Positions 1 through 7,569 of a DNA stretch of 39,535 nt are shown here, piece by piece. Location: positions 1 through 39,535 of the forward strand of contig DASSTR010000029.1 in assembly GCA_035707825.1 (NCBI GenBank), in the 5' to 3' direction. The position numbers and the translations under genes are program-made. The notes below the pieces were generated by a model. The model was given only the letters and a program-made list of their open reading frames with translations. It was not told the DNA's origin and searched no databases. The first letter of the stretch is position 1; the number at the start of each line of letters is the position of its first letter. Source of the DNA: VRUE01 sp035707825 (lineage in GTDB: Bacteria; Actinomycetota; Thermoleophilia; Solirubrobacterales; 70-9).

Positions 1-1084
1 TGACGGTCGGCTCGGCGCCGCCGCGGCCGTAGCAGGCCGGCCCGGGCTCGGCGCCGGCCGAGTGCGGCCCGACCCGCAGGGCGCCGCCGGCGTCGCGCCA
101 GGCGATCGAGCCGCCGCCCGCGCCAACGGTGTGGACGTCGACCATCGGCAGCTGGATCACCCGGCCGCCGACCCGCCGGGAGTCGGTTCGCCTGACCTCA
201 CCGGCCTCGACCACGCAGACGTCGCACGAAGTGCCGCCCATGTCGAGCCCGAGCGCGTTGCCGTCGCCGGATATCTCCGCCAGCGCGGCGGCGCCTACGG
301 CGCCCCCGGCGGGCCCCGAGAGCACGCTCCAGGCGCCGGCGCGGGCCGCGTCCCCGGCATCGACGACGCCTCCGGAGGACTGCATCACCAGGGGCCGGGG
401 CAGCCCTGCCGCCTGGGCGGCCCGTTCTAGGCGGCCGAGGTAGCGGCCCAGCAGCGGCGACAGGTAGGCGTCGATTGCCGTCGTCGAGCAGCGCTCGTAC
501 TCGCGGAATCGCGGCAGCACCTCATGGGACGCCGACACATGCACGCCGGGCAGCTCGCGGCGCAACTGCTCGGCAATCCGCTTCTCGTGGCTGGGGTCCA
601 GGTAGGAGAAGAGGAGGCAGATCGCCACCGACTCGACTCCCGCCTCCCGCAGGGCGGCCGCCAGCCGCCGTGGCTCGTCCTCGCCCAGCGGTTCGACGAC
701 GCCCTCCGGGCCGACCCGCTCGCGCGCCTCGAAGCGCAGGCCCTCGCGGATCAGCGGCGGCGGCTTGGGGGCGCAAAGGCGGTAGAGGTCGGGCCGGTCC
801 TGGCGGCCGATCTCGAGCAGGTCGGCGAAGCCGCGGGTGGCGATCAGGGCAGTGCGGGCGCCCCGTTCCTCGAGTAGGGCGTTCGTCCCGACGGTCATCC
901 CGTGCGCGAAGGTCTCGACGTCTTCGCCGCCGGCTCCGGCCCGCCCCAACACCTCTTCGATTGCGCCGATCACGCCGTCGGACTGGTCCTCCGGGGTCGT
1001 CGGCAGCTTCGCCGTGTACACGTCGGCGCCGTCGAAGAGGACAGCGTCGGTGAAGGTCCCTCCTACGTCGACTCCGAGCAGCAC
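1..1084 (-). CDS. hyuA: Hydantoinase/oxoprolinase A subunit, N-terminal ~361 residues (3' end outside window)
   Basis: This is the N-terminal part of an ATP-dependent hydantoinase/5-oxoprolinase A subunit (HyuA), which hydrolyses a cyclic amide ring with ATP. The frame is open from GTG 1084 to the window edge. An in-frame TAG at 1096-1094 leaves GTG as the only start. The protein opens with the actin-fold phosphate loop GVDVGGTFTDAVLFD, followed by HGMTVGTNALLEERGAR, typical of the Hydant_A_N domain. The far end reads HTVGAGGGSIAW and then GPACYGRGG, which mark the catalytic Hydantoinase_A domain. A HyuB gene would be expected beyond the left edge. The start lies 25 bp from the nadB stop, so the two may be co-transcribed. 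Exact substrate (hydantoin, oxoproline, acetone or other) cannot be told from sequence. Confidence 0.9.
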   Translation of the reverse strand, partial: MLLGVDVGGTFTDAVLFDGADVYTAKLPTTPEDQSDGVIGAIEEVLGRAGAGGEDVETFAHGMTVGTNALLEERGARTALIATRGFADLLEIGRQDRPDLYRLCAPKPPPLIREGLRFEARERVGPEGVVEPLGEDEPRRLAAALREAGVESVAICLLFSYLDPSHEKRIAEQLRRELPGVHVSASHEVLPRFREYERCSTTAIDAYLSPLLGRYLGRLERAAQAAGLPRPLVMQSSGGVVDAGDAARAGAWSVLSGPAGGAVGAAALAEISGDGNALGLDMGGTSCDVCVVEAGEVRRTDSRRVGGRVIQLPMVDVHTVGAGGGSIAWRDAGGALRVGPHSAGAEPGPACYGRGGAEPTV

Positions 1085-1109
1085 ACGCGGAAGCTATCCG
1101 CCGCCGCGC

Positions 1110-2600
1110 TCAGCGCCAATCCTCGCGGCGGGAGTTGCCATCGCGGTCGAGGACGATGTGGACGCCGTCCAGATCGGGATCGAGGCCGGGGAAGTCCTCG
1201 CGCAGGTGCCCGCCGCGCGACTCCTCGCGCTCGAGGGCCGCGGTGGCGATCGCCGCGGCAAGGGGGTACTCGTTGCCGAGCAGCTCGCGCAGCCCCTCGG
1301 CGCGGCGCAGCGGCCCGGCCAGCCGCCAGACCGCCTCGCGCGTCTCCTGCGCCGGCGGCTGGAAGCGCCACTCCGGGAAGTCGGGGGGATTTGGGCTCCT
1401 GGCCTCCCGAAGCGCCGCGCTTGCGGCTCGCTCGCCGAAGACGAAGCACTCGCTGAGCGAGTTGGAGGCGAGGCGGTTGGCGCCGTGCAGGCCGGTGCAG
1501 GAACACTCGCCGACCGCGTAGAGGCCGGGCAGGGAGGAGCCGCCCTCCAGGTTCACCGCGACCCCGCCCATCATGTAGTGGGCCGCCGGCGCGACGGGGA
1601 CCGGTTCGCTTGCGGGCTTCAAGCCGGCCTCGGCGAGGGTCGCGAAGACATTGGGGAAGCGGGCCGGGTCGAGGCCGCGCAGGTCGAGCTTGACGGCGTC
1701 GGTGCCGTCGGCCTCGACACGGGCGAGGATCGCCGCGGTGACCGCATCGCGGGCCGCCAGCTCGTCGGTGAAGCGGCGGCCCGAGGCATCGAGGAGGGTT
1801 GCCCCCTCGCCGCGCACGGCCTCGGTGATCAGCAGCCCGTCGAAGCGCGTACCCGGCATCGCCAGAGCGGTGGGGTGGAACTGGCAGAACTCGAGGTCGG
1901 CGACATCGGCGCCCGCCGCGGCCGCCATCACCGGGCCGGCTCCGATCGCGCCTCGGGGGTTGGTGGTCCGCTGCCAGAGCGCCGCCGCGCCGCCGGTCGC
2001 CAGCACGGTGGCCGCCGCGGCGATCGGCCCGCTCTCGGTGAGCAGCCCGTGGCAACGCGCGCCGTCGCTCCAGAGGGCGAGCGCCGAGGTGCGCTCGCGC
2101 ACTTCGATGCCGGGCTCGGCGGCGACCAGCGCTCCCAGCTTGGAGGTGATCTCGTGCCCGGTCTGGCTGCCGCCGGAGTGGACTATGCGCCGCCGCGTGT
2201 GGCCGCCCTCGAGGCCGAGCGCGAGCTCGCCGTCGGGGTCGAGGTCGAAGACGATGCCGCGGGCGCGCAGCTCTTTCACCGCCCGCGGGGCCTCCTCGAC
2301 GAGGACTTGCACCGCCGAGGGCCGGCAGAGGCCGCGGCCGGCGGCGATCGTGTCGGTTGCGTGGCGCTGCGGGGAGTCGCCGGGCTCGAGGGCGGCCGCC
2401 AGTCCTCCCTGGGCCCAGAAGCTGGCGCTCTGGGAGAGCGGGGTGCGCGAGACAAGGCAGACGGCGCCGCCCTGCTCGGCCGCGCGCAGGGCGGTCCAGA
2501 GCCCCGCCGCGCCGCCGCCGACGACGACGACGTCGAACTCCTCGGCTGGGGCTATTGCCTCGCCTCTCGCCGAATCGCCTCGACCTGGCCGCGCAGCCAC
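1110..2600 (-). CDS. nadB: L-aspartate oxidase (NadB)
   Basis: NadB oxidises L-aspartate to iminoaspartate with FAD, the first step of de novo NAD synthesis; quinolinate synthase then uses the product. The 496-residue protein has the FAD dinucleotide-binding loop GGGAAG at residues 28-33. It also has SFWAQGGLAAAL, the FHPTAL segment, the RGEGATLLD and GRRFTDE active-site region, and GLHGANRLASNSLSE, all characteristic of the NadB/SdhA flavoprotein fold. The C-terminal SRGGHLREDFP is the usual NadB ending. GTG 2600 is the only plausible in-frame start before the FAD loop and overlaps the upstream coiled-coil gene by 49 bp. Neither nadA nor nadC is in the window, so the pathway must be completed elsewhere. 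Confidence 0.93.
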   Translation of the reverse strand: MAARPGRGDSARGEAIAPAEEFDVVVVGGGAAGLWTALRAAEQGGAVCLVSRTPLSQSASFWAQGGLAAALEPGDSPQRHATDTIAAGRGLCRPSAVQVLVEEAPRAVKELRARGIVFDLDPDGELALGLEGGHTRRRIVHSGGSQTGHEITSKLGALVAAEPGIEVRERTSALALWSDGARCHGLLTESGPIAAAATVLATGGAAALWQRTTNPRGAIGAGPVMAAAAGADVADLEFCQFHPTALAMPGTRFDGLLITEAVRGEGATLLDASGRRFTDELAARDAVTAAILARVEADGTDAVKLDLRGLDPARFPNVFATLAEAGLKPASEPVPVAPAAHYMMGGVAVNLEGGSSLPGLYAVGECSCTGLHGANRLASNSLSECFVFGERAASAALREARSPNPPDFPEWRFQPPAQETREAVWRLAGPLRRAEGLRELLGNEYPLAAAIATAALEREESRGGHLREDFPGLDPDLDGVHIVLDRDGNSRREDWR

Positions 2601-2989
2601 TCGGCGGCCGCGCCGCGCACCCGCGCCTCCTCGTCGGCGATCTGGCGCTCGACCTCGACCGCGCGCCGCTCGGCCGCCTCGACGCGCTCCTCGGCCGCCG
2701 TGACCTGGGCTTCGATCTCGGTCAGGCGCTGCTGGGCGCCGGCGATCGCCTCCTCCTTCTCCTCCCGGGCGCGCAGCAGGTCGCTCTCGTAGCGGTCCTT
2801 CTGCTCCTCGAGGGCTTCGGCGGAGCGCAGCCGCTCCTTCTCCAGGTCCGCTTCCAGCGCCGTGATCTCAGCCGTGGCCCGCTTCTGGGCCGCCTCCGCC
2901 GACTCCGCGACCTTGCGCAGCCGCTCTGCCGCATCGTCCGCCCGGGCGCCGAGTCCTTCGCTGGTCGGTGTGCGGCCCTCGTCGGTCAT
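2552..2989 (-). CDS. Predicted coiled-coil protein of unknown function
   Basis: This 145-residue protein is highly charged and heptad-like from about residue 18 to the end. It is rich in Glu, Arg and Ala and contains no Cys. The segment from about residue 40 to 120 reads as one long amphipathic helix, for example EKERLRSAEALEEQKDRYES. No signal peptide, membrane segment or catalytic motif is visible, so it is probably a cytoplasmic scaffold or filament-like protein. It lies 4 bp after the glycosyltransferase stop and its 3' end overlaps the nadB start by 49 bp, so the three genes probably form one transcript. No family is recognised. Generic coiled-coil composition makes homology hints unreliable. 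Confidence 0.75.
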   Translation of the reverse strand: MTDEGRTPTSEGLGARADDAAERLRKVAESAEAAQKRATAEITALEADLEKERLRSAEALEEQKDRYESDLLRAREEKEEAIAGAQQRLTEIEAQVTAAEERVEAAERRAVEVERQIADEEARVRGAAAEWLRGQVEAIRREARQ

Positions 2990-2993
2990 CGGC

Positions 2994-3971
2994 TCAATCT
3001 ATTACCGAGGTGGCGGGGACGTCGTTCACCGCCGCACCGGCGAGGCCACGGTAGGCCTCGGCGGTCCGTTCGGCCATTCGCACGGCGGACAGCGTCGCCG
3101 CCCGAGCGGCGCCTTTTATACGGGGATCGTTCGTGTCGAGGTGCTGGAGGGCGGCTCTCTTCCAGGCTTCCAGATCGAAGGGAGAGCAGAGGGCGCCGGC
3201 GATGCCATGGAGCGCGTAGGGCGCGATGCCCACCGGCGTGGAGAGCACCGGTACGTCGCAGGCCAGCGCCTCGACGCAGACCAGCCCGAAGCCCTCGTAA
3301 TCGGAGGTGACCACGACGGCGTTGGCGGCGTTGATCCAGAGCGGCATCTGCTCGGGCTCGATCGAGCCTCCGCAGAGCAGCTCGGCGTCGCAGGCGGCCG
3401 CCAGCTCGCGGGCGCGGTCGGCGCGCTTCTCGGGCCGCTGCGGATTGGCGGGGAAGAACAGGTAGCGGCCGCCGGCGTCGAGGCCCAGCGCCTCCCTTGC
3501 GGCGCCGCGTCCCAGCGGCGCGAAAGGGGTGAGGTCGGGCCCGCAGGGCAGGACCGCGGAGCCCGGCACCGGCGGCAGGCCCGGCCGCCCGTTTTCGGTC
3601 TCGAACAGCGCTCGGGACACGGCGGCGATGAGATCGGCGCGCCAGGCGAGCCGGTGTGAGAGCGGGCCGACCAGCCAGTGCCGCACGTCGGTGCCGTGGA
3701 AGCTGACCAGCAGGGGGCGCGCGCCGGCCAGCCTGGCGCACCACCCCGGCAGCCCGTAGTGGGCGTGGACGAGATCGAAGCGCTTGCTTGTACGGAGCAG
3801 GCGCCGCAGGCGCCGCGTCGCCGGCAGGTACTGCCGGGAGCCGGGTGGGAAGCTGAACAGCTCGACCTCGAAGCCGAGGCGGCGCAGCTCCTCGACCTGA
3901 TCGCGCACCCAGTGCCCGCGCTGGGGGGCCGCGGGGTCGGGCTCGAAGTTGGTCACCACCAGGACCCGCAT
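2994..3971 (-). CDS. Glycosyltransferase family 4 (GT-B fold)
   Basis: The 325-residue protein has a GT-B architecture. The N-terminal Rossmann domain begins MRVLVVTNFEPDP and includes FDLVHAHYGLPG and SFHGTDVRHW. The C-terminal donor-binding domain contains SDYEGFGLVCVEALACDVPV, the E-x7-E signature of retaining GT4 enzymes. It lacks membrane segments, so it should act at the cytoplasmic face of the membrane, transferring a sugar from a nucleotide donor to a lipid, glycan or small-molecule acceptor. The acceptor cannot be predicted. It is the first gene of the leftward group with the coiled-coil protein and nadB, and reads away from the pilin gene across a 276-bp divergent region holding a perfect inverted repeat. 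Confidence 0.88.
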   Translation of the reverse strand: MRVLVVTNFEPDPAAPQRGHWVRDQVEELRRLGFEVELFSFPPGSRQYLPATRRLRRLLRTSKRFDLVHAHYGLPGWCARLAGARPLLVSFHGTDVRHWLVGPLSHRLAWRADLIAAVSRALFETENGRPGLPPVPGSAVLPCGPDLTPFAPLGRGAAREALGLDAGGRYLFFPANPQRPEKRADRARELAAACDAELLCGGSIEPEQMPLWINAANAVVVTSDYEGFGLVCVEALACDVPVLSTPVGIAPYALHGIAGALCSPFDLEAWKRAALQHLDTNDPRIKGAARAATLSAVRMAERTAEAYRGLAGAAVNDVPATSVID

Positions 3972-4064
3972 CGCGGCTGAGCGTATCCGGCCCTCGAGAA
4001 GGCGAGGCGCGAATCAGAGGACGGCAGTTCCGCCGAAGCTGATCGAGGCTTCGAGGGCATCGCC

Positions 4065-4118
4065 GAGGCGAGAGTGAGTTTTCCCACCTTATAGGGGGCA
4101 AAAACTCACTCTCGCCTC
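4065..4118. repeat. Perfect 18-bp inverted repeat in a divergent intergenic region
   Basis: The arms at 4065-4082 and 4101-4118 are exact reverse complements (GAGGCGAGAGTGAGTTTT and its complement) around an 18-nt loop that contains TTATAG. It lies between the divergent GT4 (start 3971) and pilin (start 4248) genes. It is therefore not a 3'-end terminator for either annotated gene. It could be an operator, a structured leader of the leftward transcript, or a dispersed palindromic element. The rest of 3972-4247 holds no convincing gene. It has two imperfect copies of ATCGGCGCTT near 4173 and 4192, and a strong Shine-Dalgarno at 4236-4242 for the pilin. Confidence 0.8.
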
Positions 4119-4247
4119 TCTGCCGCAGGGCGATCTCAGCCCTCTGCGCTTTTGTTGCGCTTCGGTCCGAGAATCGGCGCTTTCGCGCGTTGATCGGCGC
4201 TTCGGTGCGTCCGAGCATGGCCTCGCAAACCGCAAGAGGAGGCATCG

Positions 4248-4496
4248 ATGGTCTATGAGCTGATGGGTTACCTGCATGCGGCGGCGGCGCGGAGGGTGCG
4301 CGCGATTCGCATGCTGGCGGAGGGCGAGCGGGGCCAGGGGACGGTCGAGTACGTCGGCTTGATCCTGCTCGTCTCCCTGCTGATGGTCGGGATGGTCGCC
4401 GCGATGAAAGGTTTCAACGGCCGGCAGGGCCAGGAGTTGGCGGGCCTGATCGTCGACAAGATCGAGGAGGCGGTCGACAAGGTCACCTTCAAATGA
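4248..4496 (+). CDS. Flp/TadE-type class III prepilin-like small protein
   Basis: This is an 82-residue protein with a basic leader followed by G29|QGTVEY, matching the class III prepilin signal (cleavage after Gly, Glu at +5, Tyr at +6). Directly after it comes one hydrophobic helix, VGLILLVSLLMVGMVAA. Flp pilins are cleaved by a TadV-type peptidase and assembled by the Tad machinery. The start ATG has a strong GAGGAGG ribosome-binding site 5 bases upstream. The mature part is longer than many Flp pilins and ends in a charged helix (DKIEEAVDKVTFK). No tad secretion genes are in the window, so it is an orphan here. It may be a minor pilin or a Flp-like membrane protein. Confidence 0.85.
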   Translation: MVYELMGYLHAAAARRVRAIRMLAEGERGQGTVEYVGLILLVSLLMVGMVAAMKGFNGRQGQELAGLIVDKIEEAVDKVTFK

Positions 4497-4587
4497 GTCC
4501 GGCGCGGGTGGCGCCCCGGCGAGTTCGTCCTGCCGCTCGCTCAGGGTGCCGCCCGTCGCCCCACACGTCATGAAAGACTCGCGCCCC

Positions 4588-5313
4588 ATGCCAGCCTCGC
4601 GCAGCTATGACCGTGCACCGGCGGATATCCGGCCGGTGACGATCGAGCCCGACTTCGTCGCCACCGCGGCGGGCTCGGCTCTGATCTCGCTCGGCAAAAC
4701 GAGGGTCATCTGCACGGCGTCGGTGAACGAGAACGTCCCGCGCTGGATGGTGGGCAAGGGCCGCGGCTGGGTTACGGCCGAGTACGCGATGCTTCCCGCC
4801 TCGACGGGCGACCGCAAGCAGCGCGATATCTCCAAGGGCCGCCAGGATGGCCGCGGCGTCGAGATCCAGCGCCTGATCGGTCGCTCGCTGCGCGTCGTGG
4901 TGGACCTCAAGGCCCTCGGCGAACGCAGCGTCTACGTCGATTGCGACGTTCTGCAGGCCGACGGGGGCACGCGGTGCGCGGCGATCACCGGCGGCTACGT
5001 GGCCCTTCACCTGGCGCTGAAAAAGCTCCTCGATGCGGGCAAGATCGAGGAGATGCCGCTCACCGGGTCGGTGGCCGCGGTCAGCACCGGCATGGTCGCC
5101 GGGAGGGCGCTCTGCGACCTCGATTACGGCGAGGACTCAAACGCGGAGGTCGATGCCAACGTCGTCATGACCGGCGACGGGGGCCTGGTCGAGGTGCAGG
5201 CGACGGCGGAGCGAACGCCCCTCTCTCGGGCTTCGCTCGACGAGCTGCTGGGGCTGGCCGAGATGGGGATCGGCCGCCTGCGGCAGGTGCAGGAGCGAGT
5301 CACCGGAGCTTGA
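4588..5313 (+). CDS. rph: Ribonuclease PH
   Basis: RNase PH is a phosphorolytic 3'-5' exoribonuclease that trims tRNA 3' ends. From ATG 4588 the protein has 241 residues, the family length, and begins MPASRSYDRAPADIRPVTI, aligning with the usual start. ATG 4570 would add six residues. Family motifs include GKTRVICTASV, GRGWVTAEYAMLPAST, the RxxR-containing EIQRLIGRSLRVVVDL segment, and DCDVLQADGGTRCAAITGGYVAL with phosphate- and metal-site residues. The final codons overlap the next gene's start in the sequence TTGA, so rph and rdgB are translationally coupled. This pairing is common because both act in nucleic-acid quality control. Confidence 0.95.
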   Translation: MPASRSYDRAPADIRPVTIEPDFVATAAGSALISLGKTRVICTASVNENVPRWMVGKGRGWVTAEYAMLPASTGDRKQRDISKGRQDGRGVEIQRLIGRSLRVVVDLKALGERSVYVDCDVLQADGGTRCAAITGGYVALHLALKKLLDAGKIEEMPLTGSVAAVSTGMVAGRALCDLDYGEDSNAEVDANVVMTGDGGLVEVQATAERTPLSRASLDELLGLAEMGIGRLRQVQERVTGA

Positions 5314-5891
5314 TCTTCGCCACCGGCAACAGGCACAAGCTGCGCGAGCTCCGCGAGCTGCTGCCCGGGGTCGGCTTGGACCCGCTGCCCGATGACGTGC
5401 AACTACCTCCGGAGGAGGGCGAGACCTTCGCCGAGATTGCGCTGATCAAGGCGCGCACGGTGAGCGCGGCCACCGGCGAAGCGACGGTCGCCGACGACTC
5501 CGGCATCGAGGCCGCCGGCCTGGACGGCCGCCCAGGCATCTACTCGGCGCGTTTCGCCGGCGAGGGGGCCAGCGATGAGGTCAACCTCGAGAAGCTGCTG
5601 CGGGAGGTCGCGGCGGCGGGGGAGGACCGGCGCGCGGCCTACGTCTGCGCGCTCGCCTTCATCGACGAGGACGGCGCCGAGCACGTGTTCGAAGCGCGCT
5701 GCGAGGGGTATCTGACCGAGCAGCCGCGCGGCGAGGGCGGGTTCGGCTACGACCCCGCCTTCGTACCGGAGGCAACGGGCGCGGCGGACGAGCGCACGAT
5801 GTCGGAGCTCAGCGACGCGGAGAAGAACAAGATCAGCCATCGCGGCCTGGCGGCGGAGAAGCTGGCCGCGCACCTCGGCCTGAAGCGATGA
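5310..5891 (+). CDS. rdgB: XTP/dITP diphosphatase (RdgB/HAM1 family)
   Basis: RdgB hydrolyses non-canonical purine triphosphates (XTP, dITP, ITP) to monophosphates, keeping them out of DNA and RNA. The protein starts at TTG 5310, inside the rph stop (TTGA), and opens IFATGNRHKLREL, the nucleotide-binding start of the family. It continues with ETFAEIALIKA, VADDSGIEAAGLDGRPGIYSARFAGE, GEGGFGYDPAFVP (base pocket) and MSELSDAEKNKISHRGLA. The 193-residue length is typical. The same frame stays open upstream inside rph, but the TTG start gives exactly the conserved N-terminus. No separate promoter is evident, so expression probably depends on the rph transcript. Confidence 0.95.
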   Translation: MIFATGNRHKLRELRELLPGVGLDPLPDDVQLPPEEGETFAEIALIKARTVSAATGEATVADDSGIEAAGLDGRPGIYSARFAGEGASDEVNLEKLLREVAAAGEDRRAAYVCALAFIDEDGAEHVFEARCEGYLTEQPRGEGGFGYDPAFVPEATGAADERTMSELSDAEKNKISHRGLAAEKLAAHLGLKR

Positions 5892-5901
5892 TCCCAGGGC
5901 G

Positions 5902-6813
5902 ATGATTCGCACGAAAAGCGGCGCCGCGGCGCTCTCGATCGCCTCCAACTCGTTCCTGATCGCGATCAAGCTCGTCGCCGGCGTGATCACCGGCTCGATC
6001 GCGATCATCACCGAGGCGATCCACTCGCTGATCGATCTGGTCGCTTCCGTGATCGCCTTCGTATCGGTGCGGAAGGCCGACGAGCCGGCGGATGCCGACC
6101 ATCCCTACGGGCACGAGAAGGTGGAGAGCCTGGCGGCGACGATCGAGGGGATGCTGATCCTGATCGGCGCCGGGATCATCATCTATGAGGCGACGCGCCG
6201 GCTGGCGATCGGGGCAGAGATCGAGACCGTGCCGCTGGGCCTCGCCGTGATGGCCTTCTCGACGGTCGCCAACTTCGCCGTTTCGGCGGTTCTGTCCAGG
6301 CGGGCGAGCGAGCACGACTCTCCGGCCCTGGCCGGCGACGCCGCACATCTGAGGACCGACGCGCTCACCTCCCTCGGTGTCTTCATCGGCCTGCTCGCCG
6401 TGCAGGTCACCGGGGCCGCCGCGTTCGACTCGATCACGGCGCTGATCGTCGCGGCGGTGATCGTCGTCACCGGCCTGCGCATCATCTGGAGCTCCTCCGG
6501 GGTGCTGGTCGACGAAGCGCTGCCGGCCGAGGAGATGGACCGGATCGAGGCCGCGATCGCCGCCGCCCGCACGGAGGAGGTCGCCGGGTACCACAAGCTG
6601 CGCGCCCGCCAGGCGGGCAGCCGCCGCTACATCGACCTCCATGTGCAGTACCGCAGCGGCACCAGCCTCGAGCGCGCCCATGAGCTCGCGCACCGGATGC
6701 GGGCCGAGATCGAGGCCGCCATCCACGGCGCCGAGGTCCTCATCCACGCCGAGCCGGAGACTTCGCTGCGCGACCCCAAACGCGCCCGCTCCGGCCCCTT
6801 CCGCGCCGGCTGA
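5902..6813 (+). CDS. Cation diffusion facilitator (CDF) family metal exporter
   Basis: This 303-residue inner-membrane protein should exchange a divalent cation (Zn, Fe, Co, Cd or Mn) for protons. It shows about six transmembrane helices in the first 200 residues. The paired metal-site motifs are visible: HSLID in helix 2 and HLRTD in helix 5. The conserved DHPYGHEKVE loop follows helix 2. The C-terminal cytoplasmic domain (from about residue 205) fits the CDF dimerisation domain, including GSRRYIDLHVQY. Helix 2 is H-x3-D rather than the D-x3-D seen in many Fe/Mn members, which hints at zinc-type specificity. It starts 10 bp after rdgB with a Shine-Dalgarno-like AGGG and probably belongs to the same operon. 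Confidence 0.92.
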   Translation: MIRTKSGAAALSIASNSFLIAIKLVAGVITGSIAIITEAIHSLIDLVASVIAFVSVRKADEPADADHPYGHEKVESLAATIEGMLILIGAGIIIYEATRRLAIGAEIETVPLGLAVMAFSTVANFAVSAVLSRRASEHDSPALAGDAAHLRTDALTSLGVFIGLLAVQVTGAAAFDSITALIVAAVIVVTGLRIIWSSSGVLVDEALPAEEMDRIEAAIAAARTEEVAGYHKLRARQAGSRRYIDLHVQYRSGTSLERAHELAHRMRAEIEAAIHGAEVLIHAEPETSLRDPKRARSGPFRAG

Positions 6814-6855
6814 CGTCTCCAAGAACCGATTAGCGAGCGTCACAGATTGACTCTC

Positions 6856-6984
6856 GCGAGCGGCGCCGATATGGCGATTGCCGCCGCCCGCGGACGCGAA
6901 GCGGAGCAGGCGGCGGAGTTATGGCGAGCGGCGCCGATATGGCGATTGCCGCCGCCCGCGGACGCGAAGCGGAGCAGGCGGCGG
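6856..6984. repeat. Two tandem 61-bp perfect direct repeats, each containing a stem-loop
   Basis: Positions 6856-6916 and 6924-6984 are identical over 61 bases, separated by 7 bases. Within each unit CCGCCGCC (6881-6888 in copy 1) pairs with GGCGGCGG (6909-6916), enclosing the core GGACGCGAAGCGGAGCA. The repeats fill the gap between two convergent genes: the CDF transporter ending at 6813 and the microprotein ending at 6986. That placement suits a REP-like element acting as a transcript end or RNA stabiliser. The same core recurs inside rpsI with different arms. The remaining intergenic bases, 6814-6855, show nothing further. Confidence 0.8.
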
Positions 6985-6985
6985 G

Positions 6986-7135
6986 TTAGGGAGAAGGGAG
7001 CAGGTTGACGGCGGCGGCAAGGCCGACCGCGCTCACGGTCACCGTGTAGCCGGTGTAGCCGCTGATCGCGAAGAGGATCGCGGCAATCGCGCAAACGACG
7101 ACGACGGTGATCCAGGAAGCTCGGGCGAGGGACAC
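6986..7135 (-). CDS. Putative 49-residue two-helix membrane microprotein
   Basis: A short frame runs from GTG 7135 to TAA at 6988-6986; an in-frame TGA just upstream fixes the start. The 49 residues consist of a short basic N-terminus (MSLARAS), a hydrophobic helix (WITVVVVCAIAAILFAI), a SGYTGYT turn and a second hydrophobic stretch (VTVSAVGLAAAVNLL). This composition is coherent for a real small membrane protein and unlikely as a random read-through of GC-rich DNA. No Shine-Dalgarno is visible before GTG. It is divergent from the Roadblock-like gene (start 7156), and its stop lies two bases from the tandem palindromic repeats. No family is recognised. Confidence 0.5.
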   Translation of the reverse strand: MSLARASWITVVVVCAIAAILFAISGYTGYTVTVSAVGLAAAVNLLPSP

Positions 7136-7155
7136 GGGAAGGTATTTTCACGCAG

Positions 7156-7569
7156 ATGGCCGACGGTGAGGCGAACGGGATGATTTCGGGCGGAGCCGAG
7201 GGCGGTGGGACGGTTTCCGCGCAGGCGGCCGAGGGCGCGCTGGCCTATCTGACCGAGATGTCCCCCGACCTGCGCGGGGCGGCGATCCTCGACTCCGCCG
7301 GCGCCGTCCTCGCCGCGACCAGCGAGCCGAGCCGCTGGCGCGAGGATGCCGCCGCGCTGCTCGACGTCTCCGACCGCGCTGGAGAGGAGCCCGTGCGGCA
7401 GGTGCACGTCGCCACCGAGCAGGGCGAGGTCTTCGCCCTCCGCCACGCCGGCCTCACGGCGCTGGTGGTGAGCGATCGCTTCGCACTCGCCTCGCTGATG
7501 TTCTTCGACATGCGCTCGGTGCTGCGCGAACTGGCCAAGAAGGGCGATGATCCGGGCGATGCCGCCTAA
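7156..7569 (+). CDS. Roadblock/LC7-like domain protein
   Basis: The 137-residue protein resembles Roadblock/LC7 proteins. A helix (AAEGALAYLTEM) is followed by the strand-turn-strand LRGAAILDSAGAVLAAT, a helix around DAAALLDVSD, strands (QVHVATEQGEVFALRHAG, LTALVVSDRF) and a final helix (SLMFFDMRSVLRELA). In bacteria such domains often act in small-GTPase or signalling complexes (MglB-like) or as dimeric scaffolds. It leads a tightly coupled set: the next gene overlaps it by 23 bp and is followed directly by tldD. No GTPase gene is present. The assignment rests on fold pattern rather than a signature motif. Confidence 0.6.
   Translation: MADGEANGMISGGAEGGGTVSAQAAEGALAYLTEMSPDLRGAAILDSAGAVLAATSEPSRWREDAAALLDVSDRAGEEPVRQVHVATEQGEVFALRHAGLTALVVSDRFALASLMFFDMRSVLRELAKKGDDPGDAA

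Noticed and set aside
1135..2792. Long plus-strand open frames opposite nadB
   Set aside because: They are antisense to NadB with its complete FAD and substrate motifs and have no coherent fold pattern.
6878..7183. A 101-codon plus-strand frame crossing the tandem repeats
   Set aside because: It consists mostly of translated repeat (Arg/Gly/Pro) and has no domain; the minus-strand microprotein is the more coherent reading of part of this region.
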